Below are positions 35,042 through 43,759 of a stretch of DNA of 64,000 nucleotides, piece by piece. The notes under the pieces were generated by a model. The model made no database searches. It saw nothing but the letters and a program-made list of their open reading frames with translations, and was not told the DNA's origin. Position numbers and translations under genes: made by a program. This DNA is from Propionibacterium sp. oral taxon 192 str. F0372. Lineage in GTDB: Bacteria; Actinomycetota; Actinomycetes; Propionibacteriales; Propionibacteriaceae. The stretch covers positions 228,718 through 292,717 of the forward strand of contig NZ_KE340298.1 in assembly GCF_000413315.1 (NCBI RefSeq), read 5' to 3'. Each line of letters begins with the position of its first letter. Position 1 is the first letter of the stretch.

Positions 35042-35977
35042 TTAGAATCCCAGACGATTGAGTGCCTTCGGATCTCGCTGCCACTCGCGGATCACCTTCA
35101 CCTTGAGATCCAAGTGCACCGGGGTGCCGAGCAGAGCAGAGACCTGGCGTCGAGCCTGCGTACCGACCTGTTTGATGTGTTCTCCCCCTCGACCGATCAT
35201 GATCGGTTTCTGGGACTCACGTTCCACCACCAGCGATGCGTATATGTCGAGCAATGGACGGTCTTCTGGGCGGCCTTCACGCAGACCCATCTCATCAATC
35301 TCGACAGCTATAGAGTGCGGTAACTCGTCACGAACTCTCTCCAAAGCGGCTTCTCGAATGAGCTCGGCGACAAGGGTCTCGATCGGTTCATCAGTGACCT
35401 CACCGTCGGGGTACCAGGCAGGGCCCACATCGAGCATCGAGACCAAAGCGTCTGCCACCTCGTCGACCTGATCCATGTCCATTGAGGAGCAGGGCACCAC
35501 GTGTTCCCACGTGATACCAAATTTATCTTCCAACTCAGCAATCTCGGTGAGCTGTTTGGCGATTCTGATCGGCGAGACCAAGTCCGTCTTCGAGGAGATC
35601 GCCATGAGCCGGGGTCGTTGCGGTAGCTCGGAGAGTTCCTTCACCAGATATTCATCACCTGGCCCGATATGCTGATTCGATGCGAAGACAACCCCGATCA
35701 CATCGACCTCCGACCATGTGGCGTACACGAGATCGTTTAACCGCTCCTGAAGCAGCGACCTGGGTTTTGACAGCCCGGGGGTATCGATGAGCACGAGCTG
35801 GGCATCCGGACGCGATATGATGCCGCGCACCGCATGACGGGTAGTCTGCGGCTTCGAAGACGTGATCGCCACCTTCTGCCCCACCAGGGCATTGGTCAGG
35901 GTGGACTTGCCTGCATTGGGACGCCCCACGAAGCAGGCAAAACCGGAACGGAAGTCTTCATTCAGTTGACTGGTCAT
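35042..35977 (-). CDS. era: GTPase Era
   Basis: 311 residues. Ribosome-assembly GTPase that binds the 3' end of 16S rRNA. G1 G-R-P-N-A-G-K-S-T, G2 region T-T-R-H-A-V-R-G, G3 D-T-P-G, then a KH RNA-binding domain with I-G-R-G-G-E-H-I-K. The G4 box reads S-K-T-D rather than the common N-K-x-D. ATG at 35977 has AGGAG 6 nt upstream; an upstream in-frame ATG at 35992 is less likely. It overlaps the corC gene by 20 bp and is last in the phoH-ybeY-corC-era run. Confidence 0.93.
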   Translation of the reverse strand: MTSQLNEDFRSGFACFVGRPNAGKSTLTNALVGQKVAITSSKPQTTRHAVRGIISRPDAQLVLIDTPGLSKPRSLLQERLNDLVYATWSEVDVIGVVFASNQHIGPGDEYLVKELSELPQRPRLMAISSKTDLVSPIRIAKQLTEIAELEDKFGITWEHVVPCSSMDMDQVDEVADALVSMLDVGPAWYPDGEVTDEPIETLVAELIREAALERVRDELPHSIAVEIDEMGLREGRPEDRPLLDIYASLVVERESQKPIMIGRGGEHIKQVGTQARRQVSALLGTPVHLDLKVKVIREWQRDPKALNRLGF

Positions 35978-37232
35978 CGACTGCTCCTTCACCGGTGGTA
36001 GCGCGGCTCACCAGAACGGTGTCGATCTGGTGACGGCGGGCTGTGGTCTTCTCTGCCGTGATCTCCAAGCCGTTCCACGAGATATGCGCCCCGGGAATCG
36101 GGACACGATTGAGTTCCTTTGCCATCAGCCCGCCGATGGTCTCGACATCCTCATCGTCGAGGTCCAAGCCGAACAACGAACTCATGTCATCGATAGACAT
36201 TCGCGCGGAAACCCGCCACTTCCCCGGTTCGATCTCCTCCACCAAGTCGGGCTCAGCATCGTACTCGTCGGTAATCTCACCGACGATTTCCTCGACCGTA
36301 TCCTCAATGGACACCAATCCAGCAGTACCGCCAAATTCGTCGATGACGATGGACAGGTGATTGCGAGTGACCTGCATCTCTTTGAGCAGATCGTCGACGG
36401 GTTTGGAGTCCGGAGTGAAATGCGCGGGTCGCATCACCGATGCCACGGTCTCCCTGCGTTCTGCCTCCGGATGGTCGAAGATCCGTTTCATCAAATCCTT
36501 CAGGTAGACAATCCCGACGACATCGTCCAAATCCTCCCCTGCCACCGGGATCCGGGAGAAACCGGAGCGCAGTCCAAGTGACAGGCCTTGGCGCAAGGTC
36601 TTGTCCGCGGCGATCCAGACGATGTCGGTGCGAGGCACCATTACTTCGCGGGTGATGGTATCGCCCAACTCGAAAACCGAGTTGATCATCTCCCGTTCTC
36701 CTTCGGAAGCCTCGGCGATTTTCTCTGCCTCGGCGATGAACGGACCGTCGGTATAGCCACGCCCCGGGGTGATCGCATTGGCGATCCAGATGAGCAGCTG
36801 ATTCATCGGCCACAGCACGGTGGCCACGACCGACAGCGGGCGAACGCACCAGCCGGCAACCCGTTCGGCGTGTTGTTGTCCCAAGGTGCGAGGAGCAACC
36901 CCCCAGGCGATGAAGGCGACCACCACCATAAGCAGGATAGATACCCAGATATCGGCCGCTCCCGCAGACAACGAATCGAAGATGACAGCCACCACGAGTA
37001 CCGTCGCCGACACCTCACATAGACTGCGCAAAAAATGAGTGACGGTCATCTCCGGGGCTGGGTCTTCGACGAACTGCTGGATCGCCGCAGCCCCCGGAGC
37101 ACCCTCTGCCACCATCCGTTCGGCTCGTTTCGGAGTCATCAGCATCAGAGCCGCCTCGGCGGCCGCCAACACCGCGGCAGCAATGGTCGCCACCACGGCG
37201 ATGGCGACCATCAGCCAGTCGCCAGCAGTCAT
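35958..37232 (-). CDS. CNNM/CorC-family transporter-like protein (DUF21, CBS pair, CorC domain)
   Basis: 424 residues. Four hydrophobic segments of the CNNM (DUF21) domain occupy about 1-140, followed by two CBS domains (V-P-R-T-D-I-V-W-I and V-M-R-P-A-H-F-T-P, then V-I-D-E-F-G-G-T-A-G-L-V) and the C-terminal CorC_HlyC domain (D-L-D-D-E-D-V-E-T-I-G-G-L). Family members are linked to magnesium/cobalt efflux. The ATG at 37232 overlaps the ybeY stop by 4 nt (ATGA). Annotation as haemolysin is historical and not implied. Confidence 0.88.
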   Translation of the reverse strand: MTAGDWLMVAIAVVATIAAAVLAAAEAALMLMTPKRAERMVAEGAPGAAAIQQFVEDPAPEMTVTHFLRSLCEVSATVLVVAVIFDSLSAGAADIWVSILLMVVVAFIAWGVAPRTLGQQHAERVAGWCVRPLSVVATVLWPMNQLLIWIANAITPGRGYTDGPFIAEAEKIAEASEGEREMINSVFELGDTITREVMVPRTDIVWIAADKTLRQGLSLGLRSGFSRIPVAGEDLDDVVGIVYLKDLMKRIFDHPEAERRETVASVMRPAHFTPDSKPVDDLLKEMQVTRNHLSIVIDEFGGTAGLVSIEDTVEEIVGEITDEYDAEPDLVEEIEPGKWRVSARMSIDDMSSLFGLDLDDEDVETIGGLMAKELNRVPIPGAHISWNGLEITAEKTTARRHQIDTVLVSRATTGEGAVDDQSTE

Positions 37233-37678
37233 TTCCGGCGCCGCCAATCGGCAATGATCTGGTCGTTGAGTCCGAACATGACCGCCTTCTCCGCTGGCTC
37301 GGCATGGTCGTGACCGAGTAGGTGCAACAATCCATGGATGAGCAGGTATTCGATCTCCTCGTGCGGGTCTCGGCCGTTCTCGGGAGCTTGGGCGGAGGTG
37401 AACTGTGGACAGATAACGATGTCACCGAGCACTCCTCGAGGAGGCTCCTCTCCGTCCTCGGGAGCTCGCAGTTCATCCATCGGGAAACTCATCACATCGG
37501 TGGGCCCGGGAAGATCCATGAACCGCACGTGCAAATCAGTCATCGCATCCTCGTCGACGAACAAAATCGCGAGTTCTGCTGCAGAGTGGATGCGCAAGCT
37601 CTTCAAGGCGAACTCCGCCAGCTGTAAAACGCCGAGTTCATCCACCTCGACCCCGGATTCGTTGTTGATCTCGATCAT
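37229..37678 (-). CDS. ybeY: Endoribonuclease YbeY
   Basis: 149 residues, normal length. Metal-dependent RNase involved in 16S rRNA 3' maturation and ribosome quality control. The metal site H-G-L-L-H-L-L-G-H-D-H with three histidines is clear, and T-D-V-M-S-F-P-M precedes it as usual. It overlaps phoH by 4 nt and corC by 4 nt, so phoH-ybeY-corC-era are translated as a coupled set. Confidence 0.94.
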   Translation of the reverse strand: MIEINNESGVEVDELGVLQLAEFALKSLRIHSAAELAILFVDEDAMTDLHVRFMDLPGPTDVMSFPMDELRAPEDGEEPPRGVLGDIVICPQFTSAQAPENGRDPHEEIEYLLIHGLLHLLGHDHAEPAEKAVMFGLNDQIIADWRRRK

Positions 37679-38703
37679 CGATCGTTCTCCTGGTGCTGCA
37701 GCGAGGCGTGCCGGTCGTAGGCGGCAACGATGCGGCCCACCAACTGGTGGCGCACCACGTCGCGATTGGTGAGATTACAGAAGGCGATGTCGTCGACCCC
37801 GTCGAGGATGGTCCGTACGGCTCGTAGCCCGGAACGCTGCCCGCCGGGCAGGTCGACCTGGGTGATGTCGCCGGTGACGACGATCCGCGAGTTGAATCCC
37901 AGCCTGGTGAGGAACATCTTCATCTGTTCCGTCGAGGTGTTCTGCGCCTCATCGAGGATGATGAAGGCGTCGTTGAGAGTCCGTCCCCGCATATAGGCCA
38001 AGGGCGCCACCTCGATGACCCCACCGGTGAGCAGCCTGGGCAGCGATTCGGCATCAAGCATCTCGTGCAGAGCGTCATACAACGGGCGCAGATAGGGGTC
38101 GATTTTGTCGGTGAGGGTTCCGGGCAGAAAGCCCAGCTTCTCCCCCGCCTCTATGGCCGGACGGGTGAGGATGATGCGTGAGACCTTCTTGGCCTGCAAG
38201 GACTGGACTGCCTTGGCCATTGCCAAGTAGGTCTTGCCGGTGCCGGCCGGGCCGATCCCAAAGGTGATGGTGTGGGCGTCGATGGCATCCACGTACCGCT
38301 TCTGATTCATCGTCTTGGGCCGTATCGCCTTGCCCCTCGACGACAGGATGGTGTGGGTGAGTACTTGGGAAGCCGACTCATCATGATCAGCGGTTGTCAT
38401 GGCGATCACCTTGGCGACGGACTCGACGTTGAGCCCCTGTCCTGTCCGGATGATCGTGATCATCTCGCCCAGCACCTCGACCGCACGAGCCACCTCATCG
38501 GCTTCTCCCGAGATGGTGATCTGATTTCCGCGCACCAGCAGATCTGCAGACAAGTCTCTTTCCAAGACCCTCAGGAACTCGTCGCCGGGCCCCACAACCC
38601 GCACCATGTTGATGGACCGCGGGACGACGACCGTACGTTCGGTTCTCGGGCCGCTCTCCGGTTCGGGCGCGACGGTGACTGCGCTGTGGCTGTTCGTACT
38701 CAG
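37675..38703 (-). CDS. phoH: PhoH-like ATPase, probable CTG start
   Basis: About 342 residues if started at CTG 38703. Walker A G-P-A-G-T-G-K-T and Walker B I-I-L-D-E-A-Q-N; linked to RNA metabolism together with YbeY. The first ATG in frame (38607) falls inside the conserved N-terminal region: coding-like sequence R-T-V-V-V-P-R-S-I-N precedes it and matches the usual start of the PhoH core. No in-frame ATG, GTG or TTG exists upstream, but a CTG at 38703 has GGGAGG 6 nt before it and is followed by S-T-N-S-H-S-A-V. The start at CTG is therefore an inference from frame and ribosome binding site. Confidence 0.88.
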   Translation of the reverse strand: MSTNSHSAVTVAPEPESGPRTERTVVVPRSINMVRVVGPGDEFLRVLERDLSADLLVRGNQITISGEADEVARAVEVLGEMITIIRTGQGLNVESVAKVIAMTTADHDESASQVLTHTILSSRGKAIRPKTMNQKRYVDAIDAHTITFGIGPAGTGKTYLAMAKAVQSLQAKKVSRIILTRPAIEAGEKLGFLPGTLTDKIDPYLRPLYDALHEMLDAESLPRLLTGGVIEVAPLAYMRGRTLNDAFIILDEAQNTSTEQMKMFLTRLGFNSRIVVTGDITQVDLPGGQRSGLRAVRTILDGVDDIAFCNLTNRDVVRHQLVGRIVAAYDRHASLQHQENDR

Positions 38704-38775
38704 AACGGTCCTCCCTGATCAATGGGACGATCCTACCTGAGCAGATGCTCCAGTTCTCCCTTGGCGCGTGGAGTC

Positions 38776-39216
38776 TCAGTCATCCTCCCCCGTGCGGGCG
38801 AGGTCGTCCTCGTCGATGATGTGCATGGCGGCTTCCTCCGCACTGGCAGCTGCCCCGTCGATACCGACATCGGATGCAACGGCTTCGGCGCTGCCTCCGG
38901 TAGTGCCCACCAAACGACCGGCCCGCTTTGATCCCACCTGCCGTGGTTCGGCATTGGGATTCCACGGCCCCTTGTCCTTCGCAGGATCCGGCTCGGGGAC
39001 CTCCTGCACCAGCCGCTGGTCGATGGTCTCCCCACGAGCCATCTCAGCAGCAGTATTGCCGTACCCCTGGGCAGGTGACCAGTGGTCCGGTGGGGTGTAT
39101 CCCTCGTCAAGCACGTCATCGATCCCCCGGTCGATCAGCGAATCCGCTTGGGACAATTGGTCCAATTGCTCGGAGGAATCGACTGTCTCGTCATTGAATG
39201 CGGTGTGTTCACTCAT
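38776..39216 (-). CDS. DUF5709-family protein
   Basis: 146 residues, acidic, soluble and probably disordered in parts. The core V-D-S-S-E-Q-L-D-Q, then D-R-G-I-D-D-V-L-D-E-G-Y-T-P-P and E-P-D-P matches a small actinobacterial family of unknown function. ATG at 39216 is chosen from the family-like start; no strong ribosome binding site is seen. It lies between phoH and tgt. Confidence 0.75.
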   Translation of the reverse strand: MSEHTAFNDETVDSSEQLDQLSQADSLIDRGIDDVLDEGYTPPDHWSPAQGYGNTAAEMARGETIDQRLVQEVPEPDPAKDKGPWNPNAEPRQVGSKRAGRLVGTTGGSAEAVASDVGIDGAAASAEEAAMHIIDEDDLARTGEDD

Positions 39217-39282
39217 GTCCAGATACTGCCACCATCCCCATCCCGGCACGGCCATTTCCAAGACCTCGGCGGGCCTGTTGCC

Positions 39283-40521
39283 TCAGCGGCGGGTGCCGGC
39301 GTAGAACCTTCCCAGGGTCTCGGTACGGCAGGCCTCGAAATCGCCGGCTTCCATGGCCTCCCGGATGGTGTCGACCAAATGCACGGTCCAGTACTCGTTG
39401 TGGATCGTGGCCAGGGTCGAGGCAAGCATCTCTTTGGCCTTGAACAAGTGGTGCAGGTAGGCACGAGTGTAGTGGGTGCAGGTATAGCAGGCGCAGCCTT
39501 CGGCCAGGGGACGGAAATTACGCCGATTGCGCGAGGTGTCCACGTTGTAGCGTCCCTCATCGGTGTAGATGGCCGCATTGCGGGCCACTCGTGAGGGGTT
39601 GACGCAGTCGAAGGTGTCGGCGCCGGCTGCGATCCCGGCGAACAGGTCATCCGGCTCCGAGATTCCCAGCAGATGCCGTGGCTTGTCCTCCGGAAGTTCC
39701 TCGGAACACCAGCCGACGATCTCTCCCAGGCGTTGTTTCTCGATGGCTCCGCCGATGCCGTAGCCATCGAAGCCCCACCCCTGGCAGGAAGTATCGAGCA
39801 GTCCACGGCATGCCCTACGACGCAGATCCTCGTACTGAGCGCCCTGCACCACCCCGAACAACGCCTGGTAGGGCCGGTGTCTGCGTGCTTGGGTCAGCGT
39901 GTGGTGCTCATTTAGACAGCGCTGAGCCCAAGCCTGGGTCCTGGCGACGGAGGTTTCCTGGTAAGTGCGGGTGTTCATCAAAGTGGTCAACTCGTCAAAG
40001 GCGAAGATGATATCGGCCCCAAGTTCATGCTGCACCCGCATCGATACCTCGGGGGTGAACCGGTGCCGGTCACCATTGACCGGGGATGTAAAAGTCACCC
40101 CGTCATCGTCGACATGCGCCTGTCTCTGTTTCCCGGCGGCGATCACCTCGTCGTTCTGCATGCCAGTGACGTCCATCGCCAGTACCTTCTTGAACCCGAC
40201 GCCAAGACTCATCACCTGGAATCCACCAGAATCGGTGAAGGTCGGGCCGTCCCAGTTCATGAACCGCCCCAGTCCACCGGCCTCGTCGATGAGACCGGAA
40301 CCAGGCTGCAGGTAAAGGTGAAAGGCATTGGCTAGCACAGCCTGGGCGCCGATTTCCTGGACCGCCTCTGGCAGCACAGCCTTCACCGTCGCCTTGGTGC
40401 CCACGACGATGAAGGCAGGGGTGCAGATCTCGCCATGCGGGGTCCGGATCACTCCAGTACGCCCCAATCCATTGTCGGCACGGCTGGTGATCTCAAAACC
40501 GAAGTCCTTGGGATCAGTCAT
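39283..40521 (-). CDS. tgt: tRNA-guanine(34) transglycosylase
   Basis: 412 residues. Exchanges guanine 34 for a 7-deazaguanine precursor or queuine in GUN anticodons. The barrel has the D-S-G-G-F-Q-V-M-S block with catalytic Asp, an F-D-E-L substrate segment, G-I-S-E-P-D-D-L and the zinc-binding C-x-C-x-x-C...H pattern near residue 320-350 (C-A-C-Y-T-C-T-H). ATG at 40521 overlaps tatC by 8 bp; a longer start at 40560 would overlap more. gluQ in the same region handles the next Q-tRNA step. Confidence 0.93.
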   Translation of the reverse strand: MTDPKDFGFEITSRADNGLGRTGVIRTPHGEICTPAFIVVGTKATVKAVLPEAVQEIGAQAVLANAFHLYLQPGSGLIDEAGGLGRFMNWDGPTFTDSGGFQVMSLGVGFKKVLAMDVTGMQNDEVIAAGKQRQAHVDDDGVTFTSPVNGDRHRFTPEVSMRVQHELGADIIFAFDELTTLMNTRTYQETSVARTQAWAQRCLNEHHTLTQARRHRPYQALFGVVQGAQYEDLRRRACRGLLDTSCQGWGFDGYGIGGAIEKQRLGEIVGWCSEELPEDKPRHLLGISEPDDLFAGIAAGADTFDCVNPSRVARNAAIYTDEGRYNVDTSRNRRNFRPLAEGCACYTCTHYTRAYLHHLFKAKEMLASTLATIHNEYWTVHLVDTIREAMEAGDFEACRTETLGRFYAGTRR

Positions 40522-41482
40522 CCACGTCCTCGGCATCGAGCTTCCCGTTGAGGGTCGCATAGGCCTGTTCAGGGGTAAGGAATCCCTCGCGAACCTGCTT
40601 TTTCAGCGCAGCCACATCCCGTCGGCGACAGATGAACTCCGCGACCAAGTACATGACCATCATCGGCAACGACAAGGCAAGCATGGAGAAAGGATCGCCG
40701 GATGGGGTGGCAACGGCTGCAAAGACGAAACAGCCGAAGATGGCCCCCACTCTTGCCTTGCGCAACTGGTAGGACTTGAGCAACCCGAGCATGTTGAGGA
40801 AGACGAGCAGCACCGGCAGCAGGAAAGAAACCCCGAAGACCAGCAGCATACGCATCTCCAAAGAAAGGAACTCGTTGAGATCCTGGAGATTCGCCACCCC
40901 CGCCTCGGCCACGGTGAAACCCAGCATGAACTCGAAGGCTTTTGGAAGGGTGATGTAGCCGACGGCCACACCGATCAGGAACAAGGGTATGGCCGACAGC
41001 AGGAATCGCAGGGCAATCTTGCGCTCATTCTTCAGCAGGCCTGGCACGATGAAAGCCCACAGTTGGTAAATCCACACTGGACAGGCTGCGATCACTGCTG
41101 CCAAACCGGCCGATTTGAGGGCCAACAACATCGGCGAAGCAACACCAGAGTTCACCACTTGGATCTCGGCATCGGGGTTGCTGGCCTGCACCGCTGCAGC
41201 AGCCACTTGATAAGGGTGCATGATCGCCTCGACGATGGGTTGGTAGAAGACGAAGGCGATGATGAACAAGACGACGATCGCAAGCACCGAGATCACCAGC
41301 CGGTAGCGGATCTCCCGCAGGTGATCCCAGATACTCATCGCCCCGTTCTCGTCGAATTCGGGGGGGCGCAACCACGCAAGACGCTCCCGCAACGATGTGC
41401 GGGAGCCCCTGGAGTCCCGTCGTCTACGACGGTCACGACCGGTTGACAGACTGTCCTCGACCGGTAAACCCACCTCAGCCAT
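40514..41482 (-). CDS. tatC: Twin-arginine translocase subunit TatC
   Basis: 322 residues with six membrane spans. Receptor for twin-arginine signal peptides. Conserved H-L-R-E-I-R-Y-R-L at the start of helix 1 and F-E-F-M-L-G near helix 4 are present. A basic extension of about 48 residues precedes the family core, so an internal ATG at M-S-I-W-D-H-L is an alternative start. tatA is 8 bp upstream. Confidence 0.93.
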   Translation of the reverse strand: MAEVGLPVEDSLSTGRDRRRRRDSRGSRTSLRERLAWLRPPEFDENGAMSIWDHLREIRYRLVISVLAIVVLFIIAFVFYQPIVEAIMHPYQVAAAAVQASNPDAEIQVVNSGVASPMLLALKSAGLAAVIAACPVWIYQLWAFIVPGLLKNERKIALRFLLSAIPLFLIGVAVGYITLPKAFEFMLGFTVAEAGVANLQDLNEFLSLEMRMLLVFGVSFLLPVLLVFLNMLGLLKSYQLRKARVGAIFGCFVFAAVATPSGDPFSMLALSLPMMVMYLVAEFICRRRDVAALKKQVREGFLTPEQAYATLNGKLDAEDVDD

Positions 41483-41490
41483 CCGGTAGG

Positions 41491-41751
41491 TCAGTTCTGG
41501 GGATGGTTCGGCTCGGCGATCTCGGCCTCGTGAACCTCACCGGTGGCCTGCTGCGCAGCCTCTGCGGTGGAGGTGGGAGTGATCTGGGGAGCAGCAGACG
41601 CCTCTTCTTCCTTGATCGCTTTGGTTTCCTCCTTGAACTCCCGGATAGCACGGCCCGAAGCCTTGCCGAGACCGGCGAGGCGGGTGGTGCCGAAGAGCAG
41701 CAGGGCGATGACGAGGATGATGATCAGTTCAGGCCATCCGACGCTGGGCAT
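41491..41751 (-). CDS. tatA: Twin-arginine translocase subunit TatA
   Basis: 86 residues. One membrane helix (about 6-22), the F-G hinge (L-L-F-G-T-T-R-L) and an amphipathic helix rich in Lys and Glu, then a short flexible tail. Forms the pore-like oligomer of the Tat pathway with TatC. The order pafB-pafC-tatA-tatC is the conserved actinobacterial arrangement. Confidence 0.92.
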   Translation of the reverse strand: MPSVGWPELIIILVIALLLFGTTRLAGLGKASGRAIREFKEETKAIKEEEASAAPQITPTSTAEAAQQATGEVHEAEIAEPNHPQN

Positions 41752-41848
41752 TATGTCTTCCTTCCGAATGCCGATGGTTCCGGCCTTTCCAATGGTATAT
41801 GCGTGTCATGGCTGGTCACGAACAGCGGTTTCCCTTCGGGGAAATCGC

Positions 41849-42784
41849 TCAGCCGTAGTAGCCAAGGGCTTCCCGGGCCAATTCATTAGCCCTGGAGCGA
41901 GCACCAGATGGGGTGACCGCGAGTACCAGATCTCCCAGCCTCAACAGCAGCGCATCAAGCCATCCTGGATCTGCGACAGCCAGGCGCACGGTGAGCGATC
42001 CATCATCATAGGTACGGACCTCACGCACCGGATGGTACTCGGGGATCCACGATGCCTCGGGGGCAAGGTGCAGGAGCACTTCCTCGGGAATCTCGTCGAA
42101 CCACCCGGTTCCCAGTGCAGGCAGCGATTCATAGGTCACCTGTTGGCTGAGAATTTCCACCTCAGCAATCCGATCGAGCCGGTAGATGCGCCAAGCCCTT
42201 CGCTCGTGGGACCAGCCATGCAAGTAAGCCACAGAATCCTTCAGCACCACCAATCCCGGATCCACCACCGGATGGGTGGTGGTCGAGCGGGCTGCTCCGT
42301 CGTAGGTGAGCCGAACCGCTTTCCCAGCATTGATCGCGGTCGTCAACCGGTCACGTACCTGCGGGTCTCCGCTGCGCACGGCAACTAGGACCGGGGCTTC
42401 GGCGCCGATGGCTCGCAACTTGTCGGCTGCACTTCGGGCAGCCTCGGCAAGCTCCCCACTGGCCGTCTCGGCGATGGTCTGCAGGGCAACCACCAGCGAC
42501 ATCGCCTCATCGCGCACGAAACGCAGGGGACGGGGCAGGTAGTCGGCATTGGCCAGGTGGATGACCCCATCACTTTTGACAGAATCCATGTCGATCTCGA
42601 TCAGGTCATCGGGCAGGCCACCGGGGGTCCCACACATCCACAGCACTTGGAGATCCGCCAGAACCTGCTTGGCGGTGATCCCAAAGATCCGCGCAACCTC
42701 CTCGATACCGACTCCAGGATGAGCCTGAAGATAGGGCACCATGGCAAGCAGCCGGGAGACCTGTTGTTTCGAAGTGGTCATCAC
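41849..42784 (-). CDS. pafC: WYL-domain regulator PafC
   Basis: 311 residues. N-terminal winged helix (H-P-G-V-G-I-E-E-V-A-R-I-F-G-I-T) and WYL domain (A-Y-L-H-G-W-S-H-E-R-R-A-W-R-I-Y-R-L-D-R-I). In mycobacteria PafB and PafC together activate the LexA-independent DNA-damage response. The start overlaps the pafB stop by 4 nt. pafA is not in the window. Confidence 0.88.
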   Translation of the reverse strand: MMTTSKQQVSRLLAMVPYLQAHPGVGIEEVARIFGITAKQVLADLQVLWMCGTPGGLPDDLIEIDMDSVKSDGVIHLANADYLPRPLRFVRDEAMSLVVALQTIAETASGELAEAARSAADKLRAIGAEAPVLVAVRSGDPQVRDRLTTAINAGKAVRLTYDGAARSTTTHPVVDPGLVVLKDSVAYLHGWSHERRAWRIYRLDRIAEVEILSQQVTYESLPALGTGWFDEIPEEVLLHLAPEASWIPEYHPVREVRTYDDGSLTVRLAVADPGWLDALLLRLGDLVLAVTPSGARSRANELAREALGYYG

Positions 42785-43728
42785 TCCTCCACGATCCGGC
42801 GGAAGTGGTCGATGATCCGAGCGCGAAGCTCGGGCGGGTCTACAACGATGAGGTCGGGGCCGTGAGCGATGAGCTCACCAAGGTCCCGTTCCGGGTTGAT
42901 CTGGAGCCGGTAAGCGTCAAACCCTTCCGGCACCTGCGCATCGATAGGCTCCCCACGACGCCGCATCATGGGCGCACGCCCGACCCTGAGCGCCACCGTG
43001 ACCTCGGCGGACCCAGTGTCGGTGTCAAGCAGGTCAACAACTCCCACCGCTGTTTCCGGGGCGTCGGGGATATCGAAAGCATCGCTTCTGCCAATCTCCT
43101 CCACCGCAGAAGTGATGCGGGCCAATTTGAACACCCGTGGCTGGGCACGATCCAGGTCGTGACCGATCAGGTACCAAGAATTGGAACGCCAGGCCAAACG
43201 CCACGGTTGCACGTTACGCAGGGTCTTGCCCCGGTATTCAAAGCGCACGACGCGCCGGTCGACGACAGCATGACGCAATGGCTCGAAGGCTTCCTCGGTG
43301 GCGGTGATCCTGGGGGCAAGAACCTGTTGCGGTTGTTCAGTGAAGTCCACTCCCCCGGCCCGCAATTTGGCAAGGGCGGTCATGGTGTCGTCGGCAGCCG
43401 TGGCCTGTTGCCACACGGTGGCTGCCAGCCCCAGGGCCGTGCATTCGGCAGGGGTGAACTCGACCGGTGGCAACTCAAAGACCTTGCGTTCGATGCGGTA
43501 ACCGACCTCCTCGGATTCCGCATCCTCACCGACGGCAATCGGCACTCCTAGAGCCCGCAATTCATCCTTGTCACGCTCGAACATCCGCTCGAAGGTCTTG
43601 TCGCCTAGATTCCGGTAGCCCTCGATCACGTGTCTGATCCGTTCCCGGGAGATAAACCGCCGGGAGCCCAGGAGCAGGATGGTCAGATTGATCAGTCTCT
43701 CCGATTTCCGGGCAGCCATGGCGCCCAT
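42781..43728 (-). CDS. pafB: WYL-domain regulator PafB
   Basis: 315 residues. N-terminal HTH (F-I-S-R-E-R-I-R) with F-E-R-M-F-E-R-D-K-D-E-L typical of PafB, then a WYL domain (W-R-L-A-W-R-S-N-S-W-Y-L-I-G-H-D) and the C-terminal extension. Acts with PafC. The start at ATG 43728 or 43719 is not fixed by a ribosome binding site. Only 31 bp separate it from the divergent gluQ. Confidence 0.88.
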   Translation of the reverse strand: MGAMAARKSERLINLTILLLGSRRFISRERIRHVIEGYRNLGDKTFERMFERDKDELRALGVPIAVGEDAESEEVGYRIERKVFELPPVEFTPAECTALGLAATVWQQATAADDTMTALAKLRAGGVDFTEQPQQVLAPRITATEEAFEPLRHAVVDRRVVRFEYRGKTLRNVQPWRLAWRSNSWYLIGHDLDRAQPRVFKLARITSAVEEIGRSDAFDIPDAPETAVGVVDLLDTDTGSAEVTVALRVGRAPMMRRRGEPIDAQVPEGFDAYRLQINPERDLGELIAHGPDLIVVDPPELRARIIDHFRRIVEE

Positions 43729-43759
43729 GCTAGCGACCGGTTGCGGCTACTGTGCCTGC

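Noticed and set aside
40328..41446. Open frame antisense to tatC
   Set aside because: Gln/His-rich shadow frame opposite a clear membrane protein gene.
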